From positions 868,001-932,000 of the forward strand of contig NZ_CP093313.1 in assembly GCF_025264625.1 (NCBI RefSeq): a stretch of DNA of 64,000 nucleotides, written 5' to 3'. Below are positions 36,145-45,322 of the stretch, piece after piece. The position numbers were made by a program, and so were the translations under genes. This DNA is from Occallatibacter riparius (GTDB taxonomy: Bacteria; Acidobacteriota; Terriglobia; Terriglobales; Acidobacteriaceae). The notes beneath the pieces are model-generated. The model was given only the letters and a program-made list of their open reading frames with translations, was not told where the DNA came from and did not search any database. Numbering within the stretch: the stretch's first letter is position 1; the number at the start of each line of letters is the position of its first letter.

Positions 36145-36284
36145 CGCACTCGCTGAGTGTTCTTCCGCACACTGTAGAGTCATGCCCTGATGCAAGGCCT
36201 CCCACCCACGGATACATCTGCCGTAGTTCAGCTCCAGGGCTCGGCACGACAGGGTGTTCGGAGTGCATGCTCTAGACTGCTTGC

Positions 36285-37457
36285 ATGCTCTTGCGACGAG
36301 TTCTGTTTTCATTCTTATCGATCGTTGCTGTATCGGGGGCCGCGTTCGCGGCTTCGCGGAAGGCTGCGCCGCTGCTTGTGATGTATGTATTTCCGCAGAA
36401 TGCTGCGCTGACTGCGGGACAGGTGGATGCGCACAGCATGACGCGCATCAACTATGCGTTCGCCAATATCGAGGGCGGGCGCGTCGTGACGGGGTTCTCG
36501 CATGACGCGGAGAACTTCGCGTTTTTGACGGCGCTGCGCAAGGAGAATCCTGAGCTCAAGGTGCTGGTGTCGGTGGGCGGGTGGCTGTGGTCGTGCAACT
36601 TCTCCGATGCGGCTCTCACAAAGGAGAGTCGCGCGCGGTTTATCGATTCCGCGGCGGAATTCATTGCGCAGAATCAGCTTGATGGGCTGGATATCGACTG
36701 GGAGTATCCGGCGAGGCGAGGCGCGGGTTATTCCAAAGACTGCCACCAGAATCCCGGTGGGAGCGACTTCCGGCCTGAGGACACGCAGAACTTCACGGCG
36801 CTGCTGGGCGAGTTGCGGGCGCGATTCGATGTTGAATCGAAGAAGAACGGAAGGCGGCTCCTGCTCACGCTTGCGGCGGGGGCATCGCCGGCGTGGCTTG
36901 AGCATACGGAGATGAACAAGGTTGCGCGCGCGGTGGATACGGTGAACCTGATGGCGTATGACTACTACGAGCCGGGCAGCGAGCCGACTACGGGACATCA
37001 TGCCGCGCTGTATACAAATCCCAACGATCCCAAGAAGGAGTCGGGGGATGCGTCTGTGCGCGCGTTTGAGAAGGCCGGCGTGCCTGCGGACAAGCTCGTG
37101 CTGGGTGTTCCTTTCTATGGGCACGCGTGGGGAGATGTGCCGGCGACGGCGAATGGTTTGTATCAGCCGGGCAAGCCCGCGCCCAATGTTTATGCGCAGT
37201 TCGGCGCGATTCAATCGTCGATGATTGGGCATGGGTATACGCGGTTCTGGGATCCGGTAGCAAAGGTGCCGTATCTCTATAACGCGGAGACGCGCACGTT
37301 TGTGTCGTATGAGGATCCGGAGTCGCTCAAGGGTAAGTGCGCGTATGTGCATGAGAAGAAGCTGGCGGGGATGATGGTGTGGGATCTGGAGAGCGATGAC
37401 GCGGAGGGAACGCTGCTGAAGGCGCTGAATGCTTGTCTGCGGGACGGACAGAAGTAA
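36285..37457 (+). CDS. Exported GH18 chitinase-like glycosidase
   Basis: A 390-residue protein with a signal peptide (MLLRRVLFSFLSIVAVSGAA, cleaved near FAAS). The GH18 active site DGLDIDWEYP places the catalytic acid at Glu 140 with the supporting Asp 136 and Asp 138; the strand before it is VLVSVGGW, and MAYDYYEPG and GMMVWDLESDD complete the barrel. It would hydrolyse beta-1,4-GlcNAc polymers outside the cytoplasm. The GH20 hexosaminidase at 41572-43260 could finish chitooligosaccharides. A word repeat starts directly after the stop codon. Confidence 0.92.
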   Translation: MLLRRVLFSFLSIVAVSGAAFAASRKAAPLLVMYVFPQNAALTAGQVDAHSMTRINYAFANIEGGRVVTGFSHDAENFAFLTALRKENPELKVLVSVGGWLWSCNFSDAALTKESRARFIDSAAEFIAQNQLDGLDIDWEYPARRGAGYSKDCHQNPGGSDFRPEDTQNFTALLGELRARFDVESKKNGRRLLLTLAAGASPAWLEHTEMNKVARAVDTVNLMAYDYYEPGSEPTTGHHAALYTNPNDPKKESGDASVRAFEKAGVPADKLVLGVPFYGHAWGDVPATANGLYQPGKPAPNVYAQFGAIQSSMIGHGYTRFWDPVAKVPYLYNAETRTFVSYEDPESLKGKCAYVHEKKLAGMMVWDLESDDAEGTLLKALNACLRDGQK

Positions 37458-37604
37458 AAGCAAAGGCAACGGCAACCGCAGATCCCTCGACTTCGCTCCG
37501 GATGACACCTCTTTGGGAGAGCAGACCTGGTGTGGCAAGCGCAGACCGGGTTGGGGTTCAGTGGTTTCCCACCCTGTCGACGGAAAAAATCGACAGGATG
37601 GGGC
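37458..37604. repeat. Word repeat and hairpin after the chitinase gene
   Basis: Directly after the TAA come AAGCAAAGGCAACGGCAACC and GATCCCTCGACTTCGC, then GGATGACACC, matching the R2-type element seen at 26219, 27215 and 30005. A hairpin CCTGTCGA/TCGACAGG with an A-rich loop follows at about 37573-37598. Confidence 0.65.
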
Positions 37605-37657
37605 AGGGGAAGTTTCGCGTTGAACGAAGGGCCGGACGGTCAGAAAGGAAATCAGAG

Positions 37658-38191
37658 ATGCAGAACGGAATGGTGACGACATTTGTGCGCGCGACGCGCG
37701 AGATGCTGCTGGAGCAGTCGTGGCCGCGGCTGCGGACTTGCGTGGAGTCGCTGACGGATGAGCAGATCTGGTGGCGGCCCAATTCGTCGAGCAACAGCAT
37801 TGGGAACCTGGTGCTGCATCTGAACGGGAATGTGACGCAGTGGATCATCGGTTCGTTCGCGCATGCGGATGATCGCCGCGACCGGCCTGCGGAGTTCAGC
37901 CGGACGGAGGGGATTGGGCGCGAGGAGCTGGTGAAGACGCTGGCTACAACGATGGAGCGCGTGGCTGCGGTGCTGAATGATTTGACGGAAGACGATCTGC
38001 TGAAGAGGTATGACATTCAGGGCTACAACACGACCGGGCTCGAGGCGATCTATCACGTGACGGAGCACTTTGCGCTGCACTATGGGCAGATTGCTTACAT
38101 CACGAAGATGCTGAGCGATCGGGATCTGGGGTTTTATCGGGAGCTGAACAAGACGGGGCGGATTGAGCATAGCGGGCCGGCGCGGCCTTGA
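37658..38191 (+). CDS. DinB-fold (DUF1572-like) protein
   Basis: A 177-residue four-helix protein of the DinB/YfiT superfamily. The motifs are RLRTCVESLTDEQIWWRP, NSIGNLVLHLNGN (first metal His) and HVTEHFALHYGQIAYITK (further His ligands). A metal site is therefore likely intact. The ATG at 37658 follows AGGAA by 8 bases; the frame upstream reads through repeat sequence. Relatives include thiol transferases such as BstA/BshA-linked enzymes, but the substrate here is unknown. Confidence 0.85.
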   Translation: MQNGMVTTFVRATREMLLEQSWPRLRTCVESLTDEQIWWRPNSSSNSIGNLVLHLNGNVTQWIIGSFAHADDRRDRPAEFSRTEGIGREELVKTLATTMERVAAVLNDLTEDDLLKRYDIQGYNTTGLEAIYHVTEHFALHYGQIAYITKMLSDRDLGFYRELNKTGRIEHSGPARP

Positions 38192-38262
38192 GCTTTGGAA
38201 CCGACGAGCGGCGCTTTGCGTAATTCATCACAAGGCCGGAGAGGTCGGTACGCGAGGTTGTG

Positions 38263-38454
38263 ATGATCAAGTTTCTGCTGTGGTGCATTCTGTTTGTGCT
38301 GTGCTGGCCGCTGGCGCTGGCGGCGCTTGTGCTCTACCCCATTGTATGGCTGTTGTTGCTTCCCTTCCGGCTGGTGGGGATTGCCGTGGGTGGAGCGCTG
38401 GAGCTGGTGGGCGCGATTATTTTCCTTCCGGCGCGGGTTCTGCGGGCGATTTGA
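38263..38454 (+). CDS. Small hydrophobic membrane protein
   Basis: A 63-residue protein with two membrane helices (about 3-28 and 35-52) and almost no soluble part; it begins MIKFLLWCILFVLCWPLALA. AGG lies five bases before the ATG, and a GTG directly before it is an alternative. The sequence pattern LYPIVWLLLLPFRLVGIAV is one I associate with small conserved proteins of Acidobacteriota. Function unknown. Confidence 0.7.
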   Translation: MIKFLLWCILFVLCWPLALAALVLYPIVWLLLLPFRLVGIAVGGALELVGAIIFLPARVLRAI

Positions 38455-38867
38455 ATGGTGGCATTGGGCCGCCCCTCCCTCGGGGGCTAAAGCCCCGGTT
38501 CAACCGGTGAAGCGGCATGCGGGCTGCCTGAAGGCAGCCCCTGATACAAGACCTGTTCAATCAGAAATTCTCAGCAAGCTGCGAATTCGTGCCCGTTCAT
38601 TTCTCGCCTTCCAAGGTGCACTTCCTGGAAGCGACGTCCCTACGGGACTCCCATCTCCTTGGCCGGTTTCCCCACGCTGAAGCGCGGGGCTAACAAACTC
38701 TGCGCCTCCGGCGCGCTTATCAAGGCATTTCTTAAGCGGCGGCGGAACATCGCTGCGGGGCCGTTCGCGCTTTGTCCTAACCCTGCCTGATTTAGACTGC
38801 TCGAAAGAACTGAATGCCATTTTCCCGGCGGACGTGCGGGACACGAGTTCGCCCGTGGAGGAATTTC
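38455..38867. other. Gap with R3/R4 repeats before the DPP gene
   Basis: 413 bases. R3 copy 2 lies at 38481-38550, and R4-like words (CGTCCCTACGGGACTCCC, CGCTGAAGCGCGGGGCTAAC) lie at about 38630-38690. The rest shows no gene. The peptidase promoter should lie within the last 150 bases. Confidence 0.5.
38481..38550. repeat. Palindromic repeat R3, copy 2
   Basis: CGGGGGCTAAAGCCCCGG through GGGCTGCCTGAAGGCAGCCC and CTGATAC, in the same order and orientation as copy 1, with a few changes in the middle. Confidence 0.8.
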
Positions 38868-41078
38868 GTGAGTCGTCGCGCTCTGTTCCCGGCCGCTCTG
38901 CTGGTGACTGTTCTGGCCGGTTCGGCTTCCGCTCAAAACGGGATTCCACTTACGGTGGAGAAGATTTACGCGCATGGGCCACTGGCCGGGACTCCGCCGG
39001 AGGGACTGACCTGGTCTCCGGATGGGAAGCATTTGACCTATCTGGATGGGGGCGAGCTGATCGATCTGGACCCAGGGAGCGGGAAGCCGCACGTGCTGGT
39101 GAGCCGGTCGAAGCTGGCGGCGCTCTCGGGCTCGCAGGCGAGCGAACAGGATAAGGATCATCGGGACCGCTACAAGATGGCCAGCTACATCTGGGCTCCG
39201 GACGCGAAGCATCTGCTATTCGATTCGAACGGGCGGCTGTGGCTCTATGACCTGGGGAACGGCATCGGGGTACAGGTGGGGTATACGGATGCGGCTTCGG
39301 GCGACGATCCGAAGTTTTCACCGAACGGCGAGACGATTTCGTTTGTGCGGAATCATGGGCTGAGCATCGTGCGGCCGCGCGACTACGGCAATGCTGGAGC
39401 GTATCCCATTGCGAATGCGCCGAATCCGACGACGATGAACGGCGAAGTGGATTGGGTGTACCAGGAGGAGCTCGACGTACGGAGCAACTACTTCTGGTCG
39501 CCGGACTCGAAGAACGTTGCGTTTCTGCAGATGAACGAGACGGAGGTGCCGCTGTATCCGATCACGGACTGGATTCCGATGCACGCGACGGTGGACATGC
39601 AGCACTATCCGCAGCCGGGCGATCCCAATCCCGAGGTGCGGATTGGCGTGGTGGGCACGAGCGGCGGGCGCATTAATTGGATCCACATGCCGATCAAGGG
39701 CGGGCAGGATTATGTGCCGCGCTTTGGATGGGTGGACCGGCACACGCTGTGGATGGAGACGGTTCTGCGCGACCATCAGCACCGGTATATCGACTTCGTC
39801 GACCTGGGGAACGGGCAGGCGCGACAGGTTATCGAGATCACCGACGATAAGTTTCTCGACGAGAACTACGACGTGAATGTGGCGGATGGGGTCATCGTTC
39901 TCTCGAACTGGAAGGATGGGCACAACCACCTGTACCTGTATCACTACGATGCGCACAATCCGATGGCGGGGGGAGCGCCGGAGGTGAAGCAGCTTACGTC
40001 GGGCAACTGGGATGTTACGGCGGTGTCGCTTGTGGATGCGGCGAAGAAGGTTGTGTACTACACGTCGAATGAGTCGGGCGCGATGGAGCAGCAGTTGTGG
40101 CAGGTGGGTTTCGACGGGCAGAGGAAGCAGTTGACCACGGGCGCGGGGTATCACGAGCCGAACTTTTCTCCGAACGGCGCAGCGTTCGTGGACCACTACT
40201 CGAGCATGATGACGCCGCCGCAGTTGAGCTTGTGCCAGACGGGCGGGCAGTGCCATGTGTTCTGGTCGAATCGCGCGCTGGAGCCCTACAGGTTGCGGGA
40301 GCCTGAAACGGTGGAAGTGAAGGCTAAGGATGGGTCGACGCTCTATGGGGATATTCTGCTGCCGGCGGGGCAGATGCTGCCCGCCGGGCAGACGGCGGCG
40401 GCTTCAGTGCCGCTGATTGTGAATCCGTATGGCGGCCCGGGCATTCAGAACGTTACGAACAAGTGGAGCGACTCGCTGCTGTTTGATGAGCTGCTGGCGC
40501 AGCATGGGTTTGCGGTGCTGCACGTGGATAATCGGGGATCGGCGAACAGGGGCCGCGATTTTGCGCAGGCGGCGTATCACAACTTTGGGCCGGTGCAACT
40601 GGAGGATCAGCTTGCGGCGGTGGATGCGGTGCTGGCGAAGTATCCGCAGCTGGACAAGAACCGGCTGGGGTGGTGGGGCTGGAGCTGGGGCGGCAGCTTT
40701 ACGCTGTACGCGATGACGCACTCGGACCGGTTCAAGGCCGGGGTGGCGGTGGCTCCAGTTACCGATTGGCATAATTACGATTCGATCTATACTGAGCGGT
40801 ACATGAGCCAGCCCTCTGAGTTCCCCGCCGGCTATAAGGATTTTTCGGTGGTGAACTCGGCAGCGAACCTGAAGGGCAAGCTGCTACTGGTGCATGGTAC
40901 GGGCGATGACAACGTACATATGGAGAACACGGTGCAGTTCATCCAGAAGCTGATTGAGGCGGGCGAGCCGTACGATCTGCAGCTTTATCCGCGGAAGACG
41001 CACTCGATCGCCGGGCCGGATGTCCGCACACACCTTTTTAACCGCATTTTGGGCCATTTTGAGCAGTACCTCAAATAA
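38868..41078 (+). CDS. Exported S9 family (DPP-IV-type) peptidase
   Basis: A 736-residue protein. The GTG at 38868 was chosen because GGAGG lies 6 bases upstream; a signal peptide follows (cleaved near SASAQ). Residues 30-480 form the DPP-IV-type beta-propeller, with the Glu pair in VYQEELDVRSNYFWSPD that holds the substrate N-terminus. The alpha/beta hydrolase domain has nucleophile Ser 606 in GWSWGG, the acid in GDDNVH (680-681) and His 712 in KTHSI. It would release dipeptides from exported peptides. Confidence 0.92.
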   Translation: MSRRALFPAALLVTVLAGSASAQNGIPLTVEKIYAHGPLAGTPPEGLTWSPDGKHLTYLDGGELIDLDPGSGKPHVLVSRSKLAALSGSQASEQDKDHRDRYKMASYIWAPDAKHLLFDSNGRLWLYDLGNGIGVQVGYTDAASGDDPKFSPNGETISFVRNHGLSIVRPRDYGNAGAYPIANAPNPTTMNGEVDWVYQEELDVRSNYFWSPDSKNVAFLQMNETEVPLYPITDWIPMHATVDMQHYPQPGDPNPEVRIGVVGTSGGRINWIHMPIKGGQDYVPRFGWVDRHTLWMETVLRDHQHRYIDFVDLGNGQARQVIEITDDKFLDENYDVNVADGVIVLSNWKDGHNHLYLYHYDAHNPMAGGAPEVKQLTSGNWDVTAVSLVDAAKKVVYYTSNESGAMEQQLWQVGFDGQRKQLTTGAGYHEPNFSPNGAAFVDHYSSMMTPPQLSLCQTGGQCHVFWSNRALEPYRLREPETVEVKAKDGSTLYGDILLPAGQMLPAGQTAAASVPLIVNPYGGPGIQNVTNKWSDSLLFDELLAQHGFAVLHVDNRGSANRGRDFAQAAYHNFGPVQLEDQLAAVDAVLAKYPQLDKNRLGWWGWSWGGSFTLYAMTHSDRFKAGVAVAPVTDWHNYDSIYTERYMSQPSEFPAGYKDFSVVNSAANLKGKLLLVHGTGDDNVHMENTVQFIQKLIEAGEPYDLQLYPRKTHSIAGPDVRTHLFNRILGHFEQYLK

Positions 41079-41096
41079 GGGGAACACTCAGCGGAA

Positions 41097-41492
41097 ATGA
41101 CAAAATCGGACCCACCTGGACGAGGCAGCGAACGAGCTCGGAACCAACTGCGGCGGCTGGAACAATCGCTTCTCGATTTAGCGGTGCGCCGCGATGGGGA
41201 TCGGCTGCGGCAGCTTCTGTCGGACGATTTTCTGGAGTTTGGTTCTTCGGGGCGGGTGTGGACGCGCAAGTCGATCATCGACATGCTGGCCACCGAGACG
41301 AACTTCTTCCCGCCCGCTATTGAGGAGTTCGAGTGCACGTTTCTGTCAGAGAAGGTGGCGCTGGTCACCTACCGGACGGTACGGACGGATGCGAAGACGG
41401 GCGAGCGGCTGAGCAGCCTGCGCAGCTCGGTGTGGACGCGGCAGAATGGCGAGTGGCGGATGCGGTTCCACCAGGGGACGCGGACGGGGTAG
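41097..41492 (+). CDS. DUF4440/SnoaL-like protein
   Basis: A 131-residue NTF2-fold protein: LEQSLLDLAVRRDGDRLRQLL, DDFLEFGSSGRVWTRKSIIDML and SSVWTRQNGEWRMRFHQGT are the DUF4440 pattern. The first 18 residues are a variable extension. Function is not known; relatives are often stress or polyketide-related. It starts 19 bases after the peptidase stop and may be co-transcribed with it. Its stop codon is followed at once by a G/A-rich word repeat. Confidence 0.8.
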   Translation: MTKSDPPGRGSERARNQLRRLEQSLLDLAVRRDGDRLRQLLSDDFLEFGSSGRVWTRKSIIDMLATETNFFPPAIEEFECTFLSEKVALVTYRTVRTDAKTGERLSSLRSSVWTRQNGEWRMRFHQGTRTG

Positions 41493-41571
41493 AAGCAGGG
41501 ACAAAGGGACAAGGGACAGAGGGACAGAAGGCGGGGACTTCAACTCGCTTCAGCGATCGGTGCGGCCGAGC

Positions 41572-43260
41572 TCAGTCTTTGACCGGCAGCCCTGCGGAGC
41601 GGAGGATCGCGAGGAGGCGGTCGGGGGTGGCGGCTAGCTCGGCGGAGAAGGCGGCGGCGCGGCTCCACTGGAAGACGAGCTGGTCTTTGGGCGCCATGCC
41701 GTAGAGGGGCGCGAGCTTTGCCGGCGAGTCGGAGGGGCGGCCGGTGTCCCAGTCCTTGTTCAGGTCATCGAGGAGAGCGCGGTCGCGATCGGCGATGCTG
41801 CAGATGAGTTGCTGCGCGGAGTTGTGGTCGAGGCGGCTGGTGGCGGCGGTCTTTTGGATGATGGACTCGCGATCGAAGAGGGCGTCGAGATAGCGGACGC
41901 TGAGTTGGAGAGCGGCGAAGTCGGCTTCGTTCTTTTTCACGGCGGGCTGCACTTGCGCGAGGAGTTCGCGGATGTGCGGGAACGGGTTTACCGGCTGTAT
42001 GCGAGTTTTGAGCGCGGTGGCGAGTTCGGCTTCCGAGCTGAAGGGGACGGGGAGACGCGATTTGAGCGGCATGGAGTCGGAGTTTCCGTAGAGGGGCGCG
42101 GCGTCGTAGAGGAGCTTGAAGGCTTCGGACCAGTGCTCGTTACCCTGCGCCCCATAGTGGCGTTCGACGAAGCGCTGGAAGGCGGAGGCACGCGCGGTTG
42201 CCGAGCCGTGGTTGAAGGCGACTGCTGCGTAGGCGAAACCGTCCCAGAGCGAGTTCTGGATGTAACGGCTGGGGACCCAGTTGGTGAGCACGGCGCCGAG
42301 GGATGCGGGGTTGCCGGAGGCGAGATATACGTCGGCGAAGGCGTCGATGTTGCCGAGCTGGCTGGTGCCGGGGCGGGGTCCCCAGCGATAGCTGATGAGG
42401 CCGGGCGCGCCGATGCCGCGGGAGCCGTTGGCGCGGACGCGGTCGAGGGATTTTCGGAACGGGGCGGGGTCGGTGTCCCAGTAGTTCCAGTCCATGATGA
42501 CGATGCGCTTGTCGAGGCGGGGCAGGATGTCGGGCTGCTTGCCGAGGACGTAGTCGCCCCAGACGATGAAGGTTTTGCCGTGGGACTGCGCGAGTTTGTT
42601 GAGCTGGTTGAGCCAGTCAGCCCATATATCGGCGCGGGTGCGGGTTTGAAGGGCTTTGCGCGAGAGAGCCGATCCGCCCCAGTTCACCTCGTCGCAGCCG
42701 CCGTGCAGGTACTGCGACGGGAAGATGGAGGCGACTTCGCGGAAGAGCTTTTCGAAGAGCTGCGGTGTTTCAGGATGGACGGGGATGATGCCGGTGAATT
42801 CGGCGGAGCCGTGCGGGTCGTCGTCGAGCAGGTGCTTGTATGCGGGCGAACGCGTGATGTAGCCGGTGTGGCCGAAGGCTTCGATTTCAGGCTGCAGGTC
42901 GACGCCACGGGTGCGGCCGTACGTCGCGAGGGCGTGCAGCTCATCGGGCGAGAAGGCGTGCGGGTGGGTGATGAGACTGGGCACGGAGGCGAAGCGGAGC
43001 GCGGTGCCCTGGTCGTCGGTGAGGCGGAACTGGAGGGTGTTGAGTTCCCAGTCAGAGCAGAAGTCGAGGACGCGGCGGTAGTACGCGAGGTTTTCAGGGA
43101 CGCGTGCGGCGTCGACCATGAGGCCGCGGATCTTTTCTTTGGTCTCAGACGAGCGGGTAGGTTGAGCCCACATCTTTGTGCGGCTAGTGGCGGCGGCGAG
43201 TGCGGCGGCGGCCTGGAGGAATTGTCGGCGAGTGCGGGAGCCCACGGTCATTGGGGCCAT
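41572..43260 (-). CDS. Exported GH20 beta-N-acetylhexosaminidase
   Basis: A 562-residue protein. A twin-arginine signal is visible (SRTRRQFLQAAAALAAAT, residues 8-25), so it is likely exported folded. The catalytic pair of GH20 is Asp 190/Glu 191 in LHGGCDEVNWG; GYITRSPAY and WNYWDTDPAPF lie in the barrel. It would remove terminal GlcNAc or GalNAc from chitooligomers or glycans. The start was taken as ATG 43260 (AGGTG about 8 bases upstream); ATG 43251 is close behind. It converges on the DUF4440 gene. Confidence 0.88.
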   Translation of the reverse strand: MAPMTVGSRTRRQFLQAAAALAAATSRTKMWAQPTRSSETKEKIRGLMVDAARVPENLAYYRRVLDFCSDWELNTLQFRLTDDQGTALRFASVPSLITHPHAFSPDELHALATYGRTRGVDLQPEIEAFGHTGYITRSPAYKHLLDDDPHGSAEFTGIIPVHPETPQLFEKLFREVASIFPSQYLHGGCDEVNWGGSALSRKALQTRTRADIWADWLNQLNKLAQSHGKTFIVWGDYVLGKQPDILPRLDKRIVIMDWNYWDTDPAPFRKSLDRVRANGSRGIGAPGLISYRWGPRPGTSQLGNIDAFADVYLASGNPASLGAVLTNWVPSRYIQNSLWDGFAYAAVAFNHGSATARASAFQRFVERHYGAQGNEHWSEAFKLLYDAAPLYGNSDSMPLKSRLPVPFSSEAELATALKTRIQPVNPFPHIRELLAQVQPAVKKNEADFAALQLSVRYLDALFDRESIIQKTAATSRLDHNSAQQLICSIADRDRALLDDLNKDWDTGRPSDSPAKLAPLYGMAPKDQLVFQWSRAAAFSAELAATPDRLLAILRSAGLPVKD

Positions 43261-43516
43261 GATACGGCACCTGCAGTACGGGCGACTGCGGCTTCGCCGG
43301 GGAGCCGGGTGCAGTTGTGGTATCCGGGCTTGAGCAAAATCGAATGGGATTTCGATGGGGGTCAAAGCGCCTCTCGTCGTAAATTAGTGACATCAGAGGC
43401 TGGACGCGCGTCAAATAGACGCAGTGTGCTGATCGCAAGTCGCGATGAAGGTGCAAAGCGAATCCTTGACGACACTATCTCTCTTCGGCGCGGACTATTT
43501 TCCGAAAGCCTGGCAG

Positions 43517-43900
43517 ATGTGTGCCGTCGCGCGTTCAAGGAAGTCGATCTGGAATCGTTGCGCGGTCGCGTGCATTGGACTGGCAATTGCGGTCGCTTTG
43601 TGGGGATTCGCTTACAGGCTTTCCCGTTATGATCTTCACCCCAACGCGACATCGCGCGCATCCGTCGCGAAGCTTTGGGACAAGCACCAGGATTTGGCGC
43701 GGGCGTCGGCCCAGGCCGGCACTTCAGAAAAGACACAGGTTCAACTCAGCGCACTGGCAGCGCTTCTGGCTCTGCACGGCGCGCGCGAACCGCAAATAGC
43801 CAGGTTCAGCCCTGCACCGGCACAGCAGTGCGTTCCGGGCGCGTCAAGTTCCTCCCCGGTTCCTCTTCGTTCACCTCCCATGGGTTCCTTCCTCGCTTAG
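43517..43900 (+). CDS. Putative small membrane protein upstream of the sigma factor genes
   Basis: A 127-residue protein with one basic-flanked membrane helix (RSRKSIWNR then AVACIGLAIAVALWGFAYRL) and a soluble part with SRASVAKLWDKHQD. The last 25 residues are Ser/Pro-rich. The frame also opens at 43445. No strong ribosome site marks either start, so it is a moderate call. I do not recognise the family. It lies 90 bases before the receiver-like gene on the same strand. Confidence 0.5.
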   Translation: MCAVARSRKSIWNRCAVACIGLAIAVALWGFAYRLSRYDLHPNATSRASVAKLWDKHQDLARASAQAGTSEKTQVQLSALAALLALHGAREPQIARFSPAPAQQCVPGASSSSPVPLRSPPMGSFLA

Positions 43901-43990
43901 CTCGATCGCGCTTCGGTCCTGCCGCGCTCGTTAGCGCGTCAATCGAAGCAAAATCGCGTGCGGAAACGAACTCATTCGAGGAGCCCTCCT

Positions 43991-44485
43991 ATGCATGGCA
44001 ATGGCAGTACTCTCGGAGCGACATCTCCGAAAACACCGGAGTGTATGGCTTCCACGTCCAGTGACATTGAATCGAAGATCTCACTACCGGAACCGAAAAT
44101 GAAGCGTGGAGCTACCCATGTGCTCTCCGTGGGAAGGCTGGAGCATGAAGCCATCCTGCGCGAGGCGCCAGGCGATCTGTCGCAGTTCACCATCTCTCAT
44201 GCGAGCGACTATCGGGAATTGTGGAGCCTATCCAAGGGGAGCCAATATCAGGCGGTGGTGTTCCACAACAGCCTATGCTCGTTCGAACTGGAAGAGGCCG
44301 CTCGCCTGGTTCGAAGCCGTTGGCCGGCAGCGAAGATCGTGATTATCCGCTCGGGGGAAATCTCTCTGGACGACCCTCTTTATGACTATCGGCTGGCACC
44401 GCACACAAATCCGAGCACGCTGATCTCAGTCCTTTCGGAGCTTACTCGCCGGAGCAAAGGGAGGACGCGACAAAATGCAGCCTGA
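43991..44485 (+). CDS. Receiver-like protein lacking the phosphorylation site
   Basis: A 164-residue protein. After a 45-residue variable start, residues 50-155 look like a CheY-type alpha/beta fold (THVLSVGRLEHEAIL, YQAVVFHNSLCSFELEEAARLV, AKIVIIRSGEISLDD). The expected phospho-aspartate strand reads VVFHN, so the usual DxxMP is absent. It overlaps the sigma factor gene by 11 bases, implying coupled translation. ATG 43991 follows GAGGAG by 6 bases; ATG 44045 and 44099 are alternatives. It may regulate the sigma factor; this is inference. Confidence 0.6.
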   Translation: MHGNGSTLGATSPKTPECMASTSSDIESKISLPEPKMKRGATHVLSVGRLEHEAILREAPGDLSQFTISHASDYRELWSLSKGSQYQAVVFHNSLCSFELEEAARLVRSRWPAAKIVIIRSGEISLDDPLYDYRLAPHTNPSTLISVLSELTRRSKGRTRQNAA

Positions 44486-45143
44486 TTACGGGAGCATCTC
44501 CAATTCCGCAATGATCGCTGGCGATGTTCCGAAACTTGACGGCATTGAGCAAGAGGCGAGGAACGCTGGTTCGGGCGTGTCCGACCTGCGTGTGAATTGC
44601 AATGGCGAGGTCAGGGTTGCTGAATTTCTTCGGGCAGTCGAGAAACATCGAGCACGCCTGCTGTGGGTTGCCACCCAGATGATGCGCGGCGAAGAGCAGG
44701 ACGCTGAGGACGTTGTACAGGAAGCATTGATGCGAGCATTTAGAAATCTGGGGCGATTCCGGGCTGAATCGCAAATGGGAACCTGGCTGCAGGCTATCGT
44801 CAAGAATGCTGCACGCGAATACATGCGCAATTGGGGAGGAAAGCGGTTCATTTCGATGAACCCTGACGTTGACGACGATTCCTGCGTGTGCGAGTTGCCA
44901 GACCCGACGCCCGATCCAGAACAAGATTGCGTGCGGAGGGAACGTGAGCATATTGCACATGCTGCCGTCGGCGCGATCGGGCCGACAAACCGGGAGACGG
45001 TGCAACTATGCGTGTTTGAAGAATTGCCTTACATGGAAGTGGCGACGCTGCTGAACGTGTCCACAGGCACGATTAAAGCACGCATGTTCCGCAGCAGACT
45101 GGAGCTGAGGGATGTCATCACAGGTCTGATTGCGCGCCTATAA
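44475..45143 (+). CDS. ECF-type RNA polymerase sigma factor
   Basis: A 222-residue sigma-70-family factor. Region 2 is at about 55-115 (LWVATQMMRGEEQDAEDVVQEALMR, FRAESQMGTWLQAIVKNAARE) and region 4 at about 160-215 (NRETVQLCVFEELPYMEVATLLN, TGTIKARMFRSRLELR). The first 50 residues are an extra N-terminal extension. An AGGGAGG lies about 9 bases upstream. There is no anti-sigma gene downstream; the two genes upstream may take that role. A hairpin follows the stop. Confidence 0.9.
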   Translation: MQPDYGSISNSAMIAGDVPKLDGIEQEARNAGSGVSDLRVNCNGEVRVAEFLRAVEKHRARLLWVATQMMRGEEQDAEDVVQEALMRAFRNLGRFRAESQMGTWLQAIVKNAAREYMRNWGGKRFISMNPDVDDDSCVCELPDPTPDPEQDCVRREREHIAHAAVGAIGPTNRETVQLCVFEELPYMEVATLLNVSTGTIKARMFRSRLELRDVITGLIARL

Positions 45144-45257
45144 AGTTCGAAGGAGCTCACACTGTCGGATAATGAGGCCTCGGCGGAGGCGGTGGCCCGC
45201 ATTCCAGCGGCTTAGATACGAATGCTCTCAGTGAGGGAATTCCGGGAGTAGATATGA

Positions 45258-45291
45258 GGAGGCCAGGTCTCAGAATCGAGACCTGACCTCC
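45258..45291. terminator. Hairpin between converging sigma and binding-protein genes
   Basis: GGAGG.CAGGTCTC (45258-45271) pairs with GAGACCTG.CCTCC (45278-45291), 13 bp with one mismatch and a 6-base loop, then AATTT. It lies between converging genes. Confidence 0.65.
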
Positions 45292-45322
45292 AATTTCGCG
45301 ACCGGTGGGGCTATCCATTGGG

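Larger units (their letters stand above)
35716..36284. other. Gap with two dispersed repeats
   Basis: 569 bases between the divergent starts of the DUF1761 gene and the GH18 gene. Two repeat elements (35862-35950 and 36073-36144) occupy part of it. I see no gene, and no promoter that stands out. Confidence 0.5.

Noticed and set aside
36315..37682. A 455-codon open frame on the - strand
   Set aside because: Antisense to the chitinase gene, Arg/His-rich with no domain.
41809..43632. A 607-codon open frame on the + strand
   Set aside because: Antisense to the GH20 gene, whose motifs and signal peptide are clear. Only the GH20 frame is supported.
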